From assembly GCA_032158295.1 (NCBI GenBank), contig CM063253.1, forward strand, positions 9,455,001-9,519,000: a stretch of 64,000 nucleotides of DNA. Direction: 5' to 3'. The notes under the pieces are model-generated. The model made no database searches. It had not been told where the DNA came from and worked only from the letters and a program-made list of their open reading frames with translations. The translations under genes were made by a program, and so were the position numbers. The DNA comes from Pycnopodia helianthoides (taxonomy: Eukaryota; Echinodermata; Asteroidea; Forcipulatida; Asteriidae). This document shows, piece after piece, positions 11,103 through 22,600 of the stretch. Position 1 is the stretch's first letter, and every line of letters begins with the position of its first letter.

Positions 11103-11508
11103 ACGACTCGCCACTTGTCCACTTGACTTTAGCCTTTTGTCAAGGCCATCGTGGCTTGGACAGCTTTGTAAACAGTGGAGCGACTGGAACGAGAGACCAC
11201 GCGCGCAAAAAAAACATCAACCTTTGCAGCCACCCCAGTAACAAAACATACCTTTCTGCATCGCAGGATACCCCCCCCCCCCAAAGTCATTCAAAGAGAG
11301 AGAGAGGTGAAGAGAGAAACCATTCATTCCAAATTTTCTTTCACAATTAATAACGGCCTCATTCTAGCAAATCGTTGATGGTAAACTATTGCACACCACC
11401 ATTGCACAGTTTGGGAATAAATTTAATCGTCAAAAGTACATAGGGCCTACCAATGCCACCATTTCAGCATTTCTACAGAAATTTTGGTGCTAGAAAAGAA
11501 ATCAGCAA

Positions 11509-11545
11509 TACCGAGCCAGCCAGCCAGCCTAAGGTGAGACTCCAG
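11509..11545. repeat. 37-bp perfect direct repeat, left copy
   Basis: TACCGAGCCAGCCAGCCAGC onward to GACTCCAG, repeated exactly at 12149-12185, 640 bp away. Confidence 0.85.
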
Positions 11546-12148
11546 CAATACCGTAACAAAAACCAATCTATGACTCTACTTTTAAAGCTAATGATACGTG
11601 GGAATCCATGGTTCCGAAAAACGTTTGATTATGCACGATATTTCCTTGCTGTAGTGCTAATTGTGATGTCTAGCATTTGGTTGTAACTTGGAACCACGCT
11701 TGTTCTTGTCTGCTTCTACGGTTCCAACAAGCCTTCCTCGGTCCCTTTTTGTCAGCAATGATTCTCAACCCTGCTCATGTAAAAACTTGAGAAAAATCAA
11801 TTGTTTCTCCTTCATGTACACGCGACTGAATTTACCCTCTCATTTTGGAGTTTAATAACCACCAGAAAGTCTATTGTGCAATAATAAGCAATAATAATAA
11901 TCAATCTGTGACTGAGCCCTGTTCGTGAACCCTGTTTCGCTTCAGTGACATTGAAGTAGTGCTGATAAAAAAATGATCGATCAAAAAGTTGCCTTTTGTC
12001 AGGGGTTCCTTGGTACCCGTGCCAGTCTATAACAGCTGGTTCTCGCGTTTCGACTACCGATTCGCATTCAAGCTTAGTGGGCATTAATGATGTACACAGA
12101 CTTGATCTTGACGTGACACGACGAACGTATAGCATTGGACGACCTCTG

Positions 12149-12185
12149 TACCGAGCCAGCCAGCCAGCCTAAGGTGAGACTCCAG
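12149..12185. repeat. 37-bp perfect direct repeat, right copy
   Basis: Exact copy of 11509-11545. The intervening 600 bp has no recognisable coding content. Confidence 0.85.
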
Positions 12186-13869
12186 GAAAAATCTCAAGGA
12201 AGGTAACATTAAAGTTTTGTATAGAGTACATCATCATTTACATATTTTCCACCCAACTTCAATGTGACATTATGGTAATTAGGCTAGCCTCGTTGGTAAC
12301 AATAGTTTACATTATTAGTGTGTCAATGCTGCGGCATCATTTTACCGAATAACAATTTACAGCAGGGTTAAGGTACAGCTGGCCTTTTTGTTCGTTTGTT
12401 TGTAGTGCGTTACAATTGTACATGCAGACGATAAAACTTGTCCGATTTTATCTTGAGCATAGCAAATGCATTGATCTTTGGGTGCGTGGAAGTGAACTCG
12501 GCAACCAATAATCCAATTTTGTATATATATATATATATATGTTGTAGTTGAGACCTGGGAGTCCGAGACCGAGACCGAGACCGAGACCTCCCCGTCCGGG
12601 GGGGGGGACCGAGAGCGAGGGGGAGACCCTAAGGTCTGATTCAAGACCGAGACCTTTTGGTCCGAGGGGAGACCGAGTCTTTGAGACCACATGTGTAAAT
12701 TACATGTAATAAAATTAGACACATAATATCTTCATTGCACTTCAGCTTAGAAACATCAACATGGACAAACGTGCATTGTCAATGGGGTTGTTCTTGATCA
12801 TAATGTAAAAACGTTACATTTTTATCCACTTTCATGAATATCATATACAAAAGTGAAACTAAGATATGGCTTAATCAGTGTTATAATTGATATTCAATTT
12901 GCAGTTTACTGAGAATCATGAGCAATGAAATCAATTTGAGTAATGTTAATTTGTGTTACTTACTTGGCTTTATTGGCCCGACTTAAAATGCATAGTGAAT
13001 ACTGAACTTGTCCCCGATAATCCGTGATTCGATTTGTCGTTGAGCAAAAATGCAAACTGCAGAATGTTTCTTGTTACCTTCTTTGGTGTTCATGATCTCT
13101 TTATGGTCCTTACAACCAAATCTTATCACAGCAGGATAACTGGACATCTTGTGATAATCGTGAACAAAAAAAGTTAAAACTTTATTTTATCATGCTACTC
13201 TAGCGAACTCGTACTGTAGTGTATGCACCTGTTTGCACCATTTGCAATGCACCTGTTTACCTTTCACAACGAGTAGTGCGTGTTTTGGTCATAGCTAGAA
13301 ACTCGCTCCCAATTTTATTGAACTCATGATGGGTAAAGCCGATGGCACAAGCACACACATGGCACTATGTGTGGGGGGGGGGTGGAGACGGGACACCATG
13401 CCACATATCGAGCACCAAATGATCGCCATCGCTGAATAGAGAAACGCGAATGTGTGAAGGCGCCATGCACAACTCCGTACCAATGATAATGTTTTTCTTT
13501 TCGTCTCATTCAAGGCGCTGGGACCGTCTGATGTTTATATGCACATGCGCATTGGGCCATCCCTGACCTAATAACTCCCGGTCGCCTCTTCCTGTCTACG
13601 AAAGATTCAACAGTCAATATTAATAATGTTGCTCTATTGTGTTGTCAGTCTTTGCCTTGTACTAAAAAAAATAGGGCTCGATCGCAACATTCTTCTCGTG
13701 ACGTGGGGCCTCCACGCATTATCATCGTGGGTGTACATGTTGGAATTATGCGCATTACATGTCATGTACCGTTCTCATCATGCATCAATCCTGAACACCC
13801 ACCACCGGTTTACTTTTTACCCTAGTGAGGGCGCTGTTTGAGTCATATGCAAGAAAAACAAAACGTTAA

Positions 13870-14237
13870 AGGAACATTACAGAATTGGTTTTTGCTAACA
13901 AAACAGTTGCTGGCAGTGTAAGCACTTTATATAATCCACCATATACATAAACTGACAAACCTGTAGAAGTTTGAGATCGATCGGCCATCTGGGTCACGAG
14001 AAAATAGTGCAAAACCGATTACAAATTTGCATGTGTTATACAATGCATGAATAAAACGCTCATGAGCGATAAACTCCAATCGGAAATTAGTTTGATTTAT
14101 TTCTCATCAAATATGGCATTTCAGCCAGAAATATTTCTAGGGATGTTTTCTACTATCATCATCATTAGACCGAGTAAGTTTTATGTAAATCTGTGATCAA
14201 AAGTATATTTTACAATTACCAATTCTGTAATGTGCCT
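13870..14237. mobile_element. AGGAACATTACAG-family MITE, copy 2
   Basis: AGGAACATTACAGAATTGG to CCAATTCTGTAATGTGCCT, with TTAA at 13866-13869 and 14238-14241. Near-identical in layout to the copy at 24652-25034. Confidence 0.88.
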
Positions 14238-14631
14238 TTAATGTGCAGCATTTTGTTTTCTCCCATTGTTATCAAACGAAGGTGCAGGGGTGTGATTGTA
14301 TGCAAAATGAAATATCCAGAAAATTAGATGGGTACCCTTCGTCTGGAGATAAAGCCCCCCCCCCCACCACCAACCCCTGAATTTACAGTAGCCTATGTTA
14401 CATCTTAGAGGTTAACAAATTATCTACAACATGTCCACACACACAACAACTGAAGGTTTGGTTATAACATTGGCCGAGTCCTTCATCTGTGTGACGAGTT
14501 TCGCCTATTAAGAAAAGTTAAGAACAGGGAGAGCATTGAAAATCCTGAAAGATTAGTCACAAGTCTGAGGTTTGAAGTGCATTAATAATGTCCGGCCCCA
14601 TGGTATGATGTGAATGGGAGACTCTCGGGGG

Positions 14632-14736
14632 CGCTAGGTGGCAGCAGACTTAACAGATAATCCATTGTTCACGGAAATGTGCGCATGCTCAGAACTACGT
14701 AAACAATGGGACAAGTATGTCTGCTGCCACCTAGCG
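14632..14736. mobile_element. Fold-back MITE (GCTAGGTGGCAGCAGAC family), copy 2
   Basis: Perfect 18-bp inverted ends CGCTAGGTGGCAGCAGAC / GTCTGCTGCCACCTAGCG around a short core. Related to 2291-2399. Confidence 0.82.
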
Positions 14737-15169
14737 TCCTACCCATTGATAACGTATTCGGTACGTGAACAGCTAGCTTTTACCGTGGTGCGGCCATCTT
14801 GATTTCCCCTTCTCAAATCAATGTAACTAAGCTGGAAGCGCAAATAGTATTTTTTTTGGGGGGGGGTGGCAATGAATATTAGCATCTTTTACTGTTATTG
14901 GATACATGAAACAGGACAAAGATGGTGGCAGCAATGATAAAGCTATACTGCTCAGCGGGAGAGAATGTCAGAATAAGGAAGAATAATTTACGTGTATATA
15001 AGTGAGTCCTTCGACAACGAGAAGTCGTAAAAATATATATTTTAAAATAGGTTGAGAACTTGATTATTATTTGACTCTCTAGAACATTCAATTTCTAAGA
15101 CCATTCTTTTATAAAAATGATTTTGTTACCATTTTCAATGTAGGTGAACGGAGCATTTAAGCCACCACT

Positions 15170-15365
15170 ATGTCTATGCGTAGCTTGACCGACGATATGG
15201 ATCATTATCACCGGGCCTTTGGCGTCTACCATCGGGTAGCTGATAGGTACAACGTTATGAAACAATGGGTGGATACAGAGCTACATCGGATTTTCAAATC
15301 CATGAATGTCAATTATACGGATGGTAAAGAGGCTATGAAGGTACTGAGCATCGGGCCTGGAGACG
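15170..15365 (+). CDS. HNMT-like: HNMT-like copy B, coding exon 1
   Basis: 196 nt, 65 codons plus one base. The ATG sits in a gccaccact context; a second Met follows two codons later. Ends GGA GAC G before donor gtaggt. Confidence 0.9.
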
Positions 15366-18232
15366 GTAGGTTGGGATTAGCTAGCACCAAATCAGTCGTT
15401 ACTCAAGTCGTTATTGGGGTTTTCTGTTATTTTGGCCATTATTGGCGCCAGTGAAACCCAAACACTGTTGCCTATAGACCTGATTAAGCCTGTATCTGTA
15501 AAAAGATGATCAGAAAATGTTAAGTGTGATGAAAACCTAAATTGGAAATCAACTACAGTGATTGAAAACCTAATGCACAGCAAACTGCACATTTTCGTCT
15601 CCTTAAGGCCACCATCTCTGAGGTCATGGAAACGTGCATGCGCCACGCACAACTCTCAGCCAATAATACGGAAACATGCACGCGCCACGCACAACTCTCA
15701 GCCATTGATACGGAAACATGCACGCCCCACGCACAACTCTCAGCCAATGATAAGTGAGAGTGCTGTTTGCGGTTGTGTGTCGTCATATGCAAGGGGTCTA
15801 TTGTTGATGCATTTGGGATGGAGTGTGCTGCACGTTAGAGCGTTTTACTACTGCTGTATTAAAGTCCAATACTGACGACCGGTGGTGCTCGCATTACAAT
15901 CCGTTAATCGTGTTCAAAGCAAAGATGTGATTCTTTAAAAATGCAAAACCCCTCTGTGGGTTCTGTAAGTGTCCTCTTTGTCTGGAGATGAAGCCCCCTA
16001 AATATACAGAACGATATGCTACATATGTATTTACAAACTCTCTACATGAACACAAATATAATTCTAGAGGTTTTGGACATAAAATGGGCATTTAAAGTCT
16101 TGCCCGTAAAAAACACATTCACCACTTTCAAGACAAAAAAGGTGGAGGTAGATCATCGACGACAAAATCATGCAATCGGCAAGAATCCTGACACATCACA
16201 AAACTGGACAGCTTTTAAATTGACATTAACCGTTGTCATAACTTCTTGTGACCCGATGCCCATTGTTTTACCGTAGGCGAAATCGAGAACCAAATCTTAA
16301 GAATTCTTCGTGACGGACACGAGCCTCCACGGCCGATCAAAGCCACCGTAGTAGAGCCTGCTGTGGACATGGTGTACAAGTACAAGACTCGAGTGGTGAC
16401 AGACACCGCTCAACTGCACGATATCAGTTACGACTGGCGTACAGAGACGTTGGATGAGTTCTTGGAGAACGGTAATAATGACGGCATCAAGTACCATTTC
16501 ATCAGCGCACTACACTCCATCTACTACGCGGCGGATATGCAGGCTGCTATTAAGAATTTGTACGGCCGTCTTGAAGATGGAGGAATTATGCTCATGGTCG
16601 TCATCTCTGGTAAGATGTTAATGCGACTTTTCGGCATTCTAGCTATAGCCACTGCCGAAGCCGGACTCCAACGGCAATACTTTTCACTGATGGCCCTTTC
16701 CTAAACGGCTTGCGCTCCGTTTGCCTGTTTGAAGCACCGTAAAGAAAAGCACACGCTTTCTAAATAACTGACGAAGCCGGCCCAAGCCCAAGTATTAGCC
16801 GTGAACAAAATTACTTTTCCAATCACAAGTCCTTTCCTGAACTATTCAGGGAAAAAAAATAACAAAAACGTATCTCTTAACCCAAGAATCGCTAAGATGA
16901 CTCTTTGTTGAGTACAGTGAACTACGAAACGACATTGTCAGTTCTTCCGTTTGATACTTAAATAGTTGTTCAACTACCGAGGTACAAGCTAAATATTCGA
17001 CCCAAATCAAAACTTCTCACCCGGCAAATGTTTACCGCCCTCTCGTGGCATGAGTTTTAAAGTCTCGGAAAGAGTTTCTATATAATTTTATATTTTTTTC
17101 CAATGAACGCGCAGATCGATCATGCGCAGTATGTTTCAAATGATTACTTGTTCCAAGTTCAGCACGGTTTTAAGAAAATTAGTACAAACAAGACAAAGTG
17201 TGGTTAATTTTTAAGTGTACAAATGCAATATCAGTACTACCATGGTACTACTGACAAATATACTAGGCCTTAATTGAATATCATCAAATCAATAAATACA
17301 GAAATTAGATTGTCTTTTAATAGGAAATGAAAACATACCAGAGAATAACATGCATCTTGTAATGACTTCATCTGAGTTTTATTTAATGATAAAGACAGCT
17401 TTTAACAAGACACATTTGAAGACAACTGTATTTAAAGAGAACTCATGGAAACATTGATGTTCTAATGATTTCAACAAACAAACAATGAACTATTCTACAT
17501 GTTCAAACTTGACGAGCAGGCCAGAGTATGCAATATAAATTGTAAATTTAAACATGAGAAATTTTGCCAAAAAAAACAAAATGAGGGGAAACATTATTAG
17601 GAACTAGATGTAGTTAAAATCTGCAAAAAGACCAATACAATTCTTGTAAGAAATATGTACACCTTGTGCTGAGCAAAACCAATTCAAACAACAGGTGATG
17701 TTAGGAAGTTGTGCCTGTTTCCCTGTTTGTTTTCAGTTTACAGATAAATTTTCTACAGCTCTATGACATTTGGCCCATACTGTCTGTAATGGAGACAAAT
17801 TGTTGTGGCTTTTTGAAGTTGGTATCTTGATTTGGTTAGTTCCTTTTTGGTTGATTCGATCCAACAGATAAATCTGGTTTCGGACAATTTGGGAGCAACT
17901 TTCCACTTATGTGGGGTTCCCGGCACCACCATCCCACATCTGCAGAGGTCCTCGCAGCCTGTCAGGACGAGAACATCCCCATAGCCCAGGAGTTAGTTGC
18001 TAAAGTGCCTTCCAATATCACCCCCTGCTTCGGCGACCCTCAAGACATGACGGAAGACGGCCGTCTCCTGGTTGATTTCTTCACTCACGTTGCAGACTTC
18101 CTCAGGGATGCTCCACCCGAGGACAAGAAGGAGGTCTTGGAGTTTCTCGGGGGGGACCTGTGTGCGGAGAAGAGAGAAGATGGACAGGTGTACTTCAATG
18201 GTGACTGGAAGGCTTACATCATAAAACGATAA
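15170..18232 (+). CDS. HNMT-like: Histamine N-methyltransferase-like protein, copy B (3 exons, complete)
   Basis: Coding segments 15170-15365, 16277-16609 and 17868-18232 join to 894 nt, 297 residues plus TAA, the same length as copy A. Visible family features: MRSLTDDMDHYHRAF at the N-terminus (human MRSLFSDHGKYVESF), SAM motif I split across the first splice junction (VLSIGPGD / GEIE), VVEPAVDM as the ribose-contact motif, ISALHSIYYAADM in the substrate-pocket region, and a C-terminal YFNGDWKAYIIKR. A soluble cytosolic methyltransferase is expected; there is no signal peptide or membrane segment. Putative substrate residues differ from human HNMT (Asp for Glu28, His for Gln143, Gly for Asn283). 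An AG at 15142-15143 may mark a 5' UTR intron just before the start codon. It is divergent from copy A and convergent with MSH5. Confidence 0.92.
15628..15753. repeat. 42-bp tandem repeat, three units, in HNMT copy B intron 1
   Basis: Three units of GGAAACRTGCAYGCGCCACG followed by CACAACTCTCAGCC. The core CACAACTCTCAGC also occurs in MITE-like elements at 29.7 and, diverged, 39.7 kb, so the array grew from part of a dispersed element. Confidence 0.85.
16277..16609 (+). CDS. HNMT-like: HNMT-like copy B, coding exon 2
   Basis: 333 nt, phase 1 to phase 1, acceptor ttttaccgtag, donor gtaaga. Unlike copy A, no MITE follows the donor, so this donor approximates the state before insertion. Confidence 0.9.
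17868..18232 (+). CDS. HNMT-like: HNMT-like copy B, coding exon 3 (terminal)
   Basis: 365 nt after acceptor ccaacag. Completes a D codon and runs KSGFGQFGSNFPL to KAYIIKR and TAA. Homologous over its length to copy A exon 3. Confidence 0.92.
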
Positions 18233-18417
18233 CTTGTTAATAAGACACTGCTTTCTTCTTCTCTCCTCAGTTTTAGAATCACACTTGAGTACCTATCTAG
18301 AGCAGCTTAATGCAAACAACTTTATTTGGAGCAAAATATTGTTGTTTTCAGAAATTAGGAAATGTGTCAACATTCTTTGATCTTTGCAAATATTTGCTTA
18401 CCGCCTTAATTTGTTAA

Positions 18418-18766
18418 AGGCAAAGTATACCTTTGGTTTTTGGATCCGTTCAACTGTTTTAATCCTATAAAAAAAGTAGATCTATATACAATAAAACTAA
18501 CCTGTGAAAATTTCATTTTGAGATATCCTGAAAATCTGGATCGGCTATGTCCACGCAGGAAGAATAATCAGTAATTTAAATACACAATCTGAGAAACGCT
18601 TCATGCAGAAACCGATTCTCAGATTGAAATGTTTTAAAATCCCTCTCTCTAAAACCACATTCCTTTGAAAGGAACCATTTCTCAAAATGTATACATTATC
18701 AACAGCTGCAATGCTTCTTACCAAGTTAGTTTTTATGGTCATTAAATACCAAAGTATACCCTCCCT
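18418..18766. mobile_element. TTAA-flanked MITE between HNMT copy B and MSH5
   Basis: Ends AGGCAAAGTATACCTTTGG and CCAAAGTATACCCTCCCT, TTAA at 18414-18417 and 18767-18770. Same subfamily as 39173-39540 (shared CCACGCAGGAAGAATA). Confidence 0.85.
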
Positions 18767-19321
18767 TTAATCAAGTTTTCCCCAAACTCTTTAAAATTTG
18801 AATCAGATCTCAATCTCATAGTGTGGAATAGTTGTACATAGACCATGTAACCTTTGCTAACAAAAAGAGTGACCTTGTACATTCCAGGGCCTTTTACATA
18901 TTTTTGTCATAATTTTCTACATACATTCAAGAGTTACAAAAGTAACAGCTGAACAAGTTTTGAGATGTGCCCCTTTTCTTTATATCAAAAGTTGATAAAA
19001 TCAAACAGTGTAATCTCCATGAAATATATCAGATTTAATGTTGTCTTCCATTGGGCTGTATACAAATCTTGCCTGCAGGAAGTCCAGGCTCCGTGGCTCT
19101 TTTGTATTAAACATGTGATGTCACAGGTTACATGGTCTATCCTGAAGACTATACACTATAGATTGGGGAGTTTGGACAACCAAAAGTTGGGACAAGCCCA
19201 ATTATTGATGGGAGCGTTCAAACTATAGTTGGGACAGGCCCATTTATTGTCTTTACTACTCAAATTACTTGTAAATCAATTCAACCAAAGGAGGCAAGTG
19301 TCAACCTTTCACTAAGTATTA

Positions 19322-19452
19322 AGGCTGTATTCGAATTGGTGGCTACACTTCTGGCTACAACTGTTGCTAAGGGTGTTGCTAAGGATGTAATGTACTTCAA
19401 CAAATGTCAGTGGAAATCTAGCCGTAGCCATAGCCGCCAATTCGGACACGGC
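19322..19452. mobile_element. GGCC-ended MITE, copy 3, just past the MSH5 stop
   Basis: 131 bp, TTA at 19319-19321 and 19453-19455. Inner arms GGTGGCTACACTTCTGGC and AGCCATAGCCGCCAATTC. Likely lies within the MSH5 3' UTR or directly downstream. Confidence 0.75.
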
Positions 19453-19493
19453 TTAATTTTCACCTCTGACGTCTCTCTGTCTCTCTTGGTTCG

Positions 19494-19664
19494 TCAATTA
19501 CTGTTGGGGAGAACCGTATTCTGCAGAAATTCCTTCACATTACATGTCTGTAGATCCAGTTTCAAGAATTCATCAACGATGACTTTGCATTTTTGGAATC
19601 GGTTGTCGACGCTTGCTGAGTCTACTCTATGAATTGGCTCATTTCGGGCAAGCAACTCAGACAC
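19494..19664 (-). CDS. MSH5: MSH5 terminal coding exon
   Basis: 171 nt including [18 protein letters not shown] to [11 protein letters not shown] aligns with the human C-terminus ending FMSQEVLPAA. Acceptor catccag. A MITE sits 41 bp past the stop, probably in the 3' UTR. Confidence 0.95.
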   Translation of the reverse strand: MSELLARNEPIHRVDSASVDNRFQKCKVIVDEFLKLDLQTCNVKEFLQNTVLPNSN

Positions 19665-22600
19665 CTGGATGAAAACAAACAAATATTTATTTGTTGTTGA
19701 AAATGTTAACGTGTATGTTGTTGTTTGGAATGGCTGAAGCAGTGAATTCGTGTGCAAAAGTATTTTTATATTTAAAAAATTTGTACAGGGGATCTTAAAA
19801 AATAATGGGAACTGTGGATAACCTATAGCCATAGGAGTGTCTTATCTCCCTCAGGCAAACAGGTTGGCAGAAACAAGAACAGTGGCGTGTCGTGGAAAAG
19901 CGGTCAAGCACACTGGACTCAAGCTCTGGTGTTTCTGACCAGCAGATTGTGGGTTCGAGTCCCGGTCTTGACACTTGTGTCCTTAAGCTCTTGCTTAAAG
20001 GCACTGGACACTATTGGTAATTACTCAAAATAATTGTTAGCATAAAACTTACTTGGTCATGAGCAATGGAGAGCTGTTGATAGTACAAAACATTGTGAGA
20101 AATGGCTCCCTCTGAAGTAACATATTTTTTGAGAAAGAAGTAAAAAAAAAAATTGATTTTGAGACCTCACGCGTGAGGTCTCGAAATCAAGCATCTGAAA
20201 GCACACAACTTTGTGTGAAGAGGGTGTTTTTTCTTCCATTATTATCTCGCAACTTCGACGACCAATTGAGTTCAAATTTTTACAGGTTTGTTATTTTGTG
20301 CATATGTTGAGGAAAAAGTGTCTTTAAGGAAAAGTTCACAATACAAGTCTGTATTATAACCATTCTTCATAAATATGGGACAGTTTATCCATTCTGATTA
20401 ATCGAGAGAAGATCACGTGGCAATGTTTGAACATAAGATATATATACACAGGCAGAAGTGATTACACATGACCTGACCAAACTAAGTCAAAAGAGGGCAC
20501 CATCTGATGATTGCAGGGATAGCGCAAGTTTCACTGCCCTATTTAAATTGGCGGGTCACATATTTGGCTCGCACAAGTTTGAAACTTGTGTGTGATAGTT
20601 TGAAACTTAAGCGTGCAAGTTCAAAAACTTGCCGCAAGCTGCGCGAGAAGCTACTCAGTGCTCAACACATGCGTAGAAACTTAATGTAAAGTGGAGGTGA
20701 GCTGAGGCTAAACTGTCAGACTCTTCTAAACTTTTACTCAAGGGTTTTTCAATGTTTTAGGAAAGTTATTGACGAATGGGAATCAAAGTGTATTGAATCG
20801 GTTGTTCAAGCACAGTGAGGCCTGGTTCTTGATAGTTTTACCTTGACTTCGTCTTGGTAAAATGAATAAGATCCCGGCCTCGGCATGTTCAAACAACTAG
20901 TTTAAAACCTCTTCACCGCACTTTGATTCCCTTATTCTTCTTATTACTATTATGTTTCTTTACTTGTTTGCCTCTTGTAAGGAGCTCCTCTGGTAGTCCA
21001 GCCTGTGCTGAGATATAACTAGCGTAGCTGTAGTTAGCATGGCCCTCAATAAGCTGGTAGAGAAACACCATCTCATCTTCGTTTTGAAGAACTTCCATGG
21101 TCTGTCAGGGATAGAGAGATAACAAGACACACTTTAAAGACCTTCCTGAAGAATTCAGTGCAATGCAGTGCGATGCATTCCAACTTTTAATCGAGGCCCA
21201 ATTTCATAAAGTGCGTAAGCACACGCACAGCTTTGTGTTACTGTAAAAAACACTGTGTGGACGTGTGCAAGTCCACAACCCTGCCTTGTGCGGACCTCTT
21301 TTGTTCTCAGGTCTACAATGCTTACCCACATTTGCTTAACCCAGACTGATATCACTAGCGGAAATAGGCTACCAGTCAAACCCCCATGTCATTCATATTG
21401 TTAGTGGACGGTGTCCTGTTATTGTTTTGCTGAGCAAAATAATTTGCCTGGTATTAACCAGCTTTATGAACTGAGACCTTGGCATAATAAAGTGATGTGA
21501 TTCATCTTGAGATGAAACTGCCATAGTGATTTGTATTGAGAAAAACATGAAATGGTCATAATAAATAATGGCGCTTCTCAATTCAGTGACATTGGAGGGG
21601 AATTTTCAAAACCTAAGCTCTGGCTTGGGCTCCGTCATCAATTTTTTGAGCAGTGTGCATTTTGCCCAGTGCTTGCACAGAGCTAAGAGTTGGAACCTGA
21701 GCCAGGGTTTGAAAAAAAAGCCCCATAACTGTGGATCCGAACCTGGTAAGTGAGTTCCTCAGAGTTGGGTAGCATCTTCTGCTTCATGATGCTATGAAAG
21801 TGAGATGCTATTAGTACGTGCGGACAGAGTGCTTCCTGGGCCAGCCAGTGTTTCAGCCCGGCACACAGCAGGGCAGTACCGTCTGAGGTCTCCGTGCCTT
21901 TACCAAACTCATCAATGATGACCAGCGAGTTCTCGGTTGCGTTGCAAAGTGCGACTGCCATCTGGAAGAAGATTGATGGGATAGAAGATATACACGTTAC
22001 TTCAAACAATTGAAGAAATCTATGCATCTTGTAATCTGTGCTGTGTACAACTTTTAGACATTAGGCATTGAAAAAGTTAAATCGAGAAGATGTGACACCA
22101 ACAGTCAATCAAATTCTACCCTGGCATCTGCAAAAGGTGAAAGACATACTTTCCTCCGTAGATGTCTGTGTACGCTTTGTGCCCATCAAACTTACACCCA
22201 GTGAGGTTTTCTGTAAACATGTGATGTCATGATGATGTCTGCAAGGAAATCTGTGCATTCTCAACTACGCTGTGTGTAATTCATGGTACTTCATACAGCT
22301 GAATTATGGCCGATTTTGTCTTGTGTTCACTACCCAAATAAAGTGAGCATTACGATTTGCATCGAAAGTACGATATGAGAAATATACTTTTTAATGTGGT
22401 AACTCTTGCGAGCCAATGTTAACTTTCTGTCACAATTTTGTGCTTACTGTGCGAGTTTCCATTTCATAGCGCTGCTAACCGTAAGTAAACGAAAAGGCAT
22501 GCCAACCTTCCAGTGCTTACTGTATGAAAATGAATGACGTAACAATGCAAATTCATGGTGAACGCACACGCTGGCCGCTCAATTTTCTTGCTTACCTGTA

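Larger units (their letters stand above)
11103..13869. other. Intergenic, repeats only
   Basis: Beyond the 37-bp repeats: an (AT)n run at about 12521-12540, an array of GAGACC-type hexamers at about 12550-12680 (also near 60225-60275), and G/C tracts. I recognise no gene. Confidence 0.5.
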
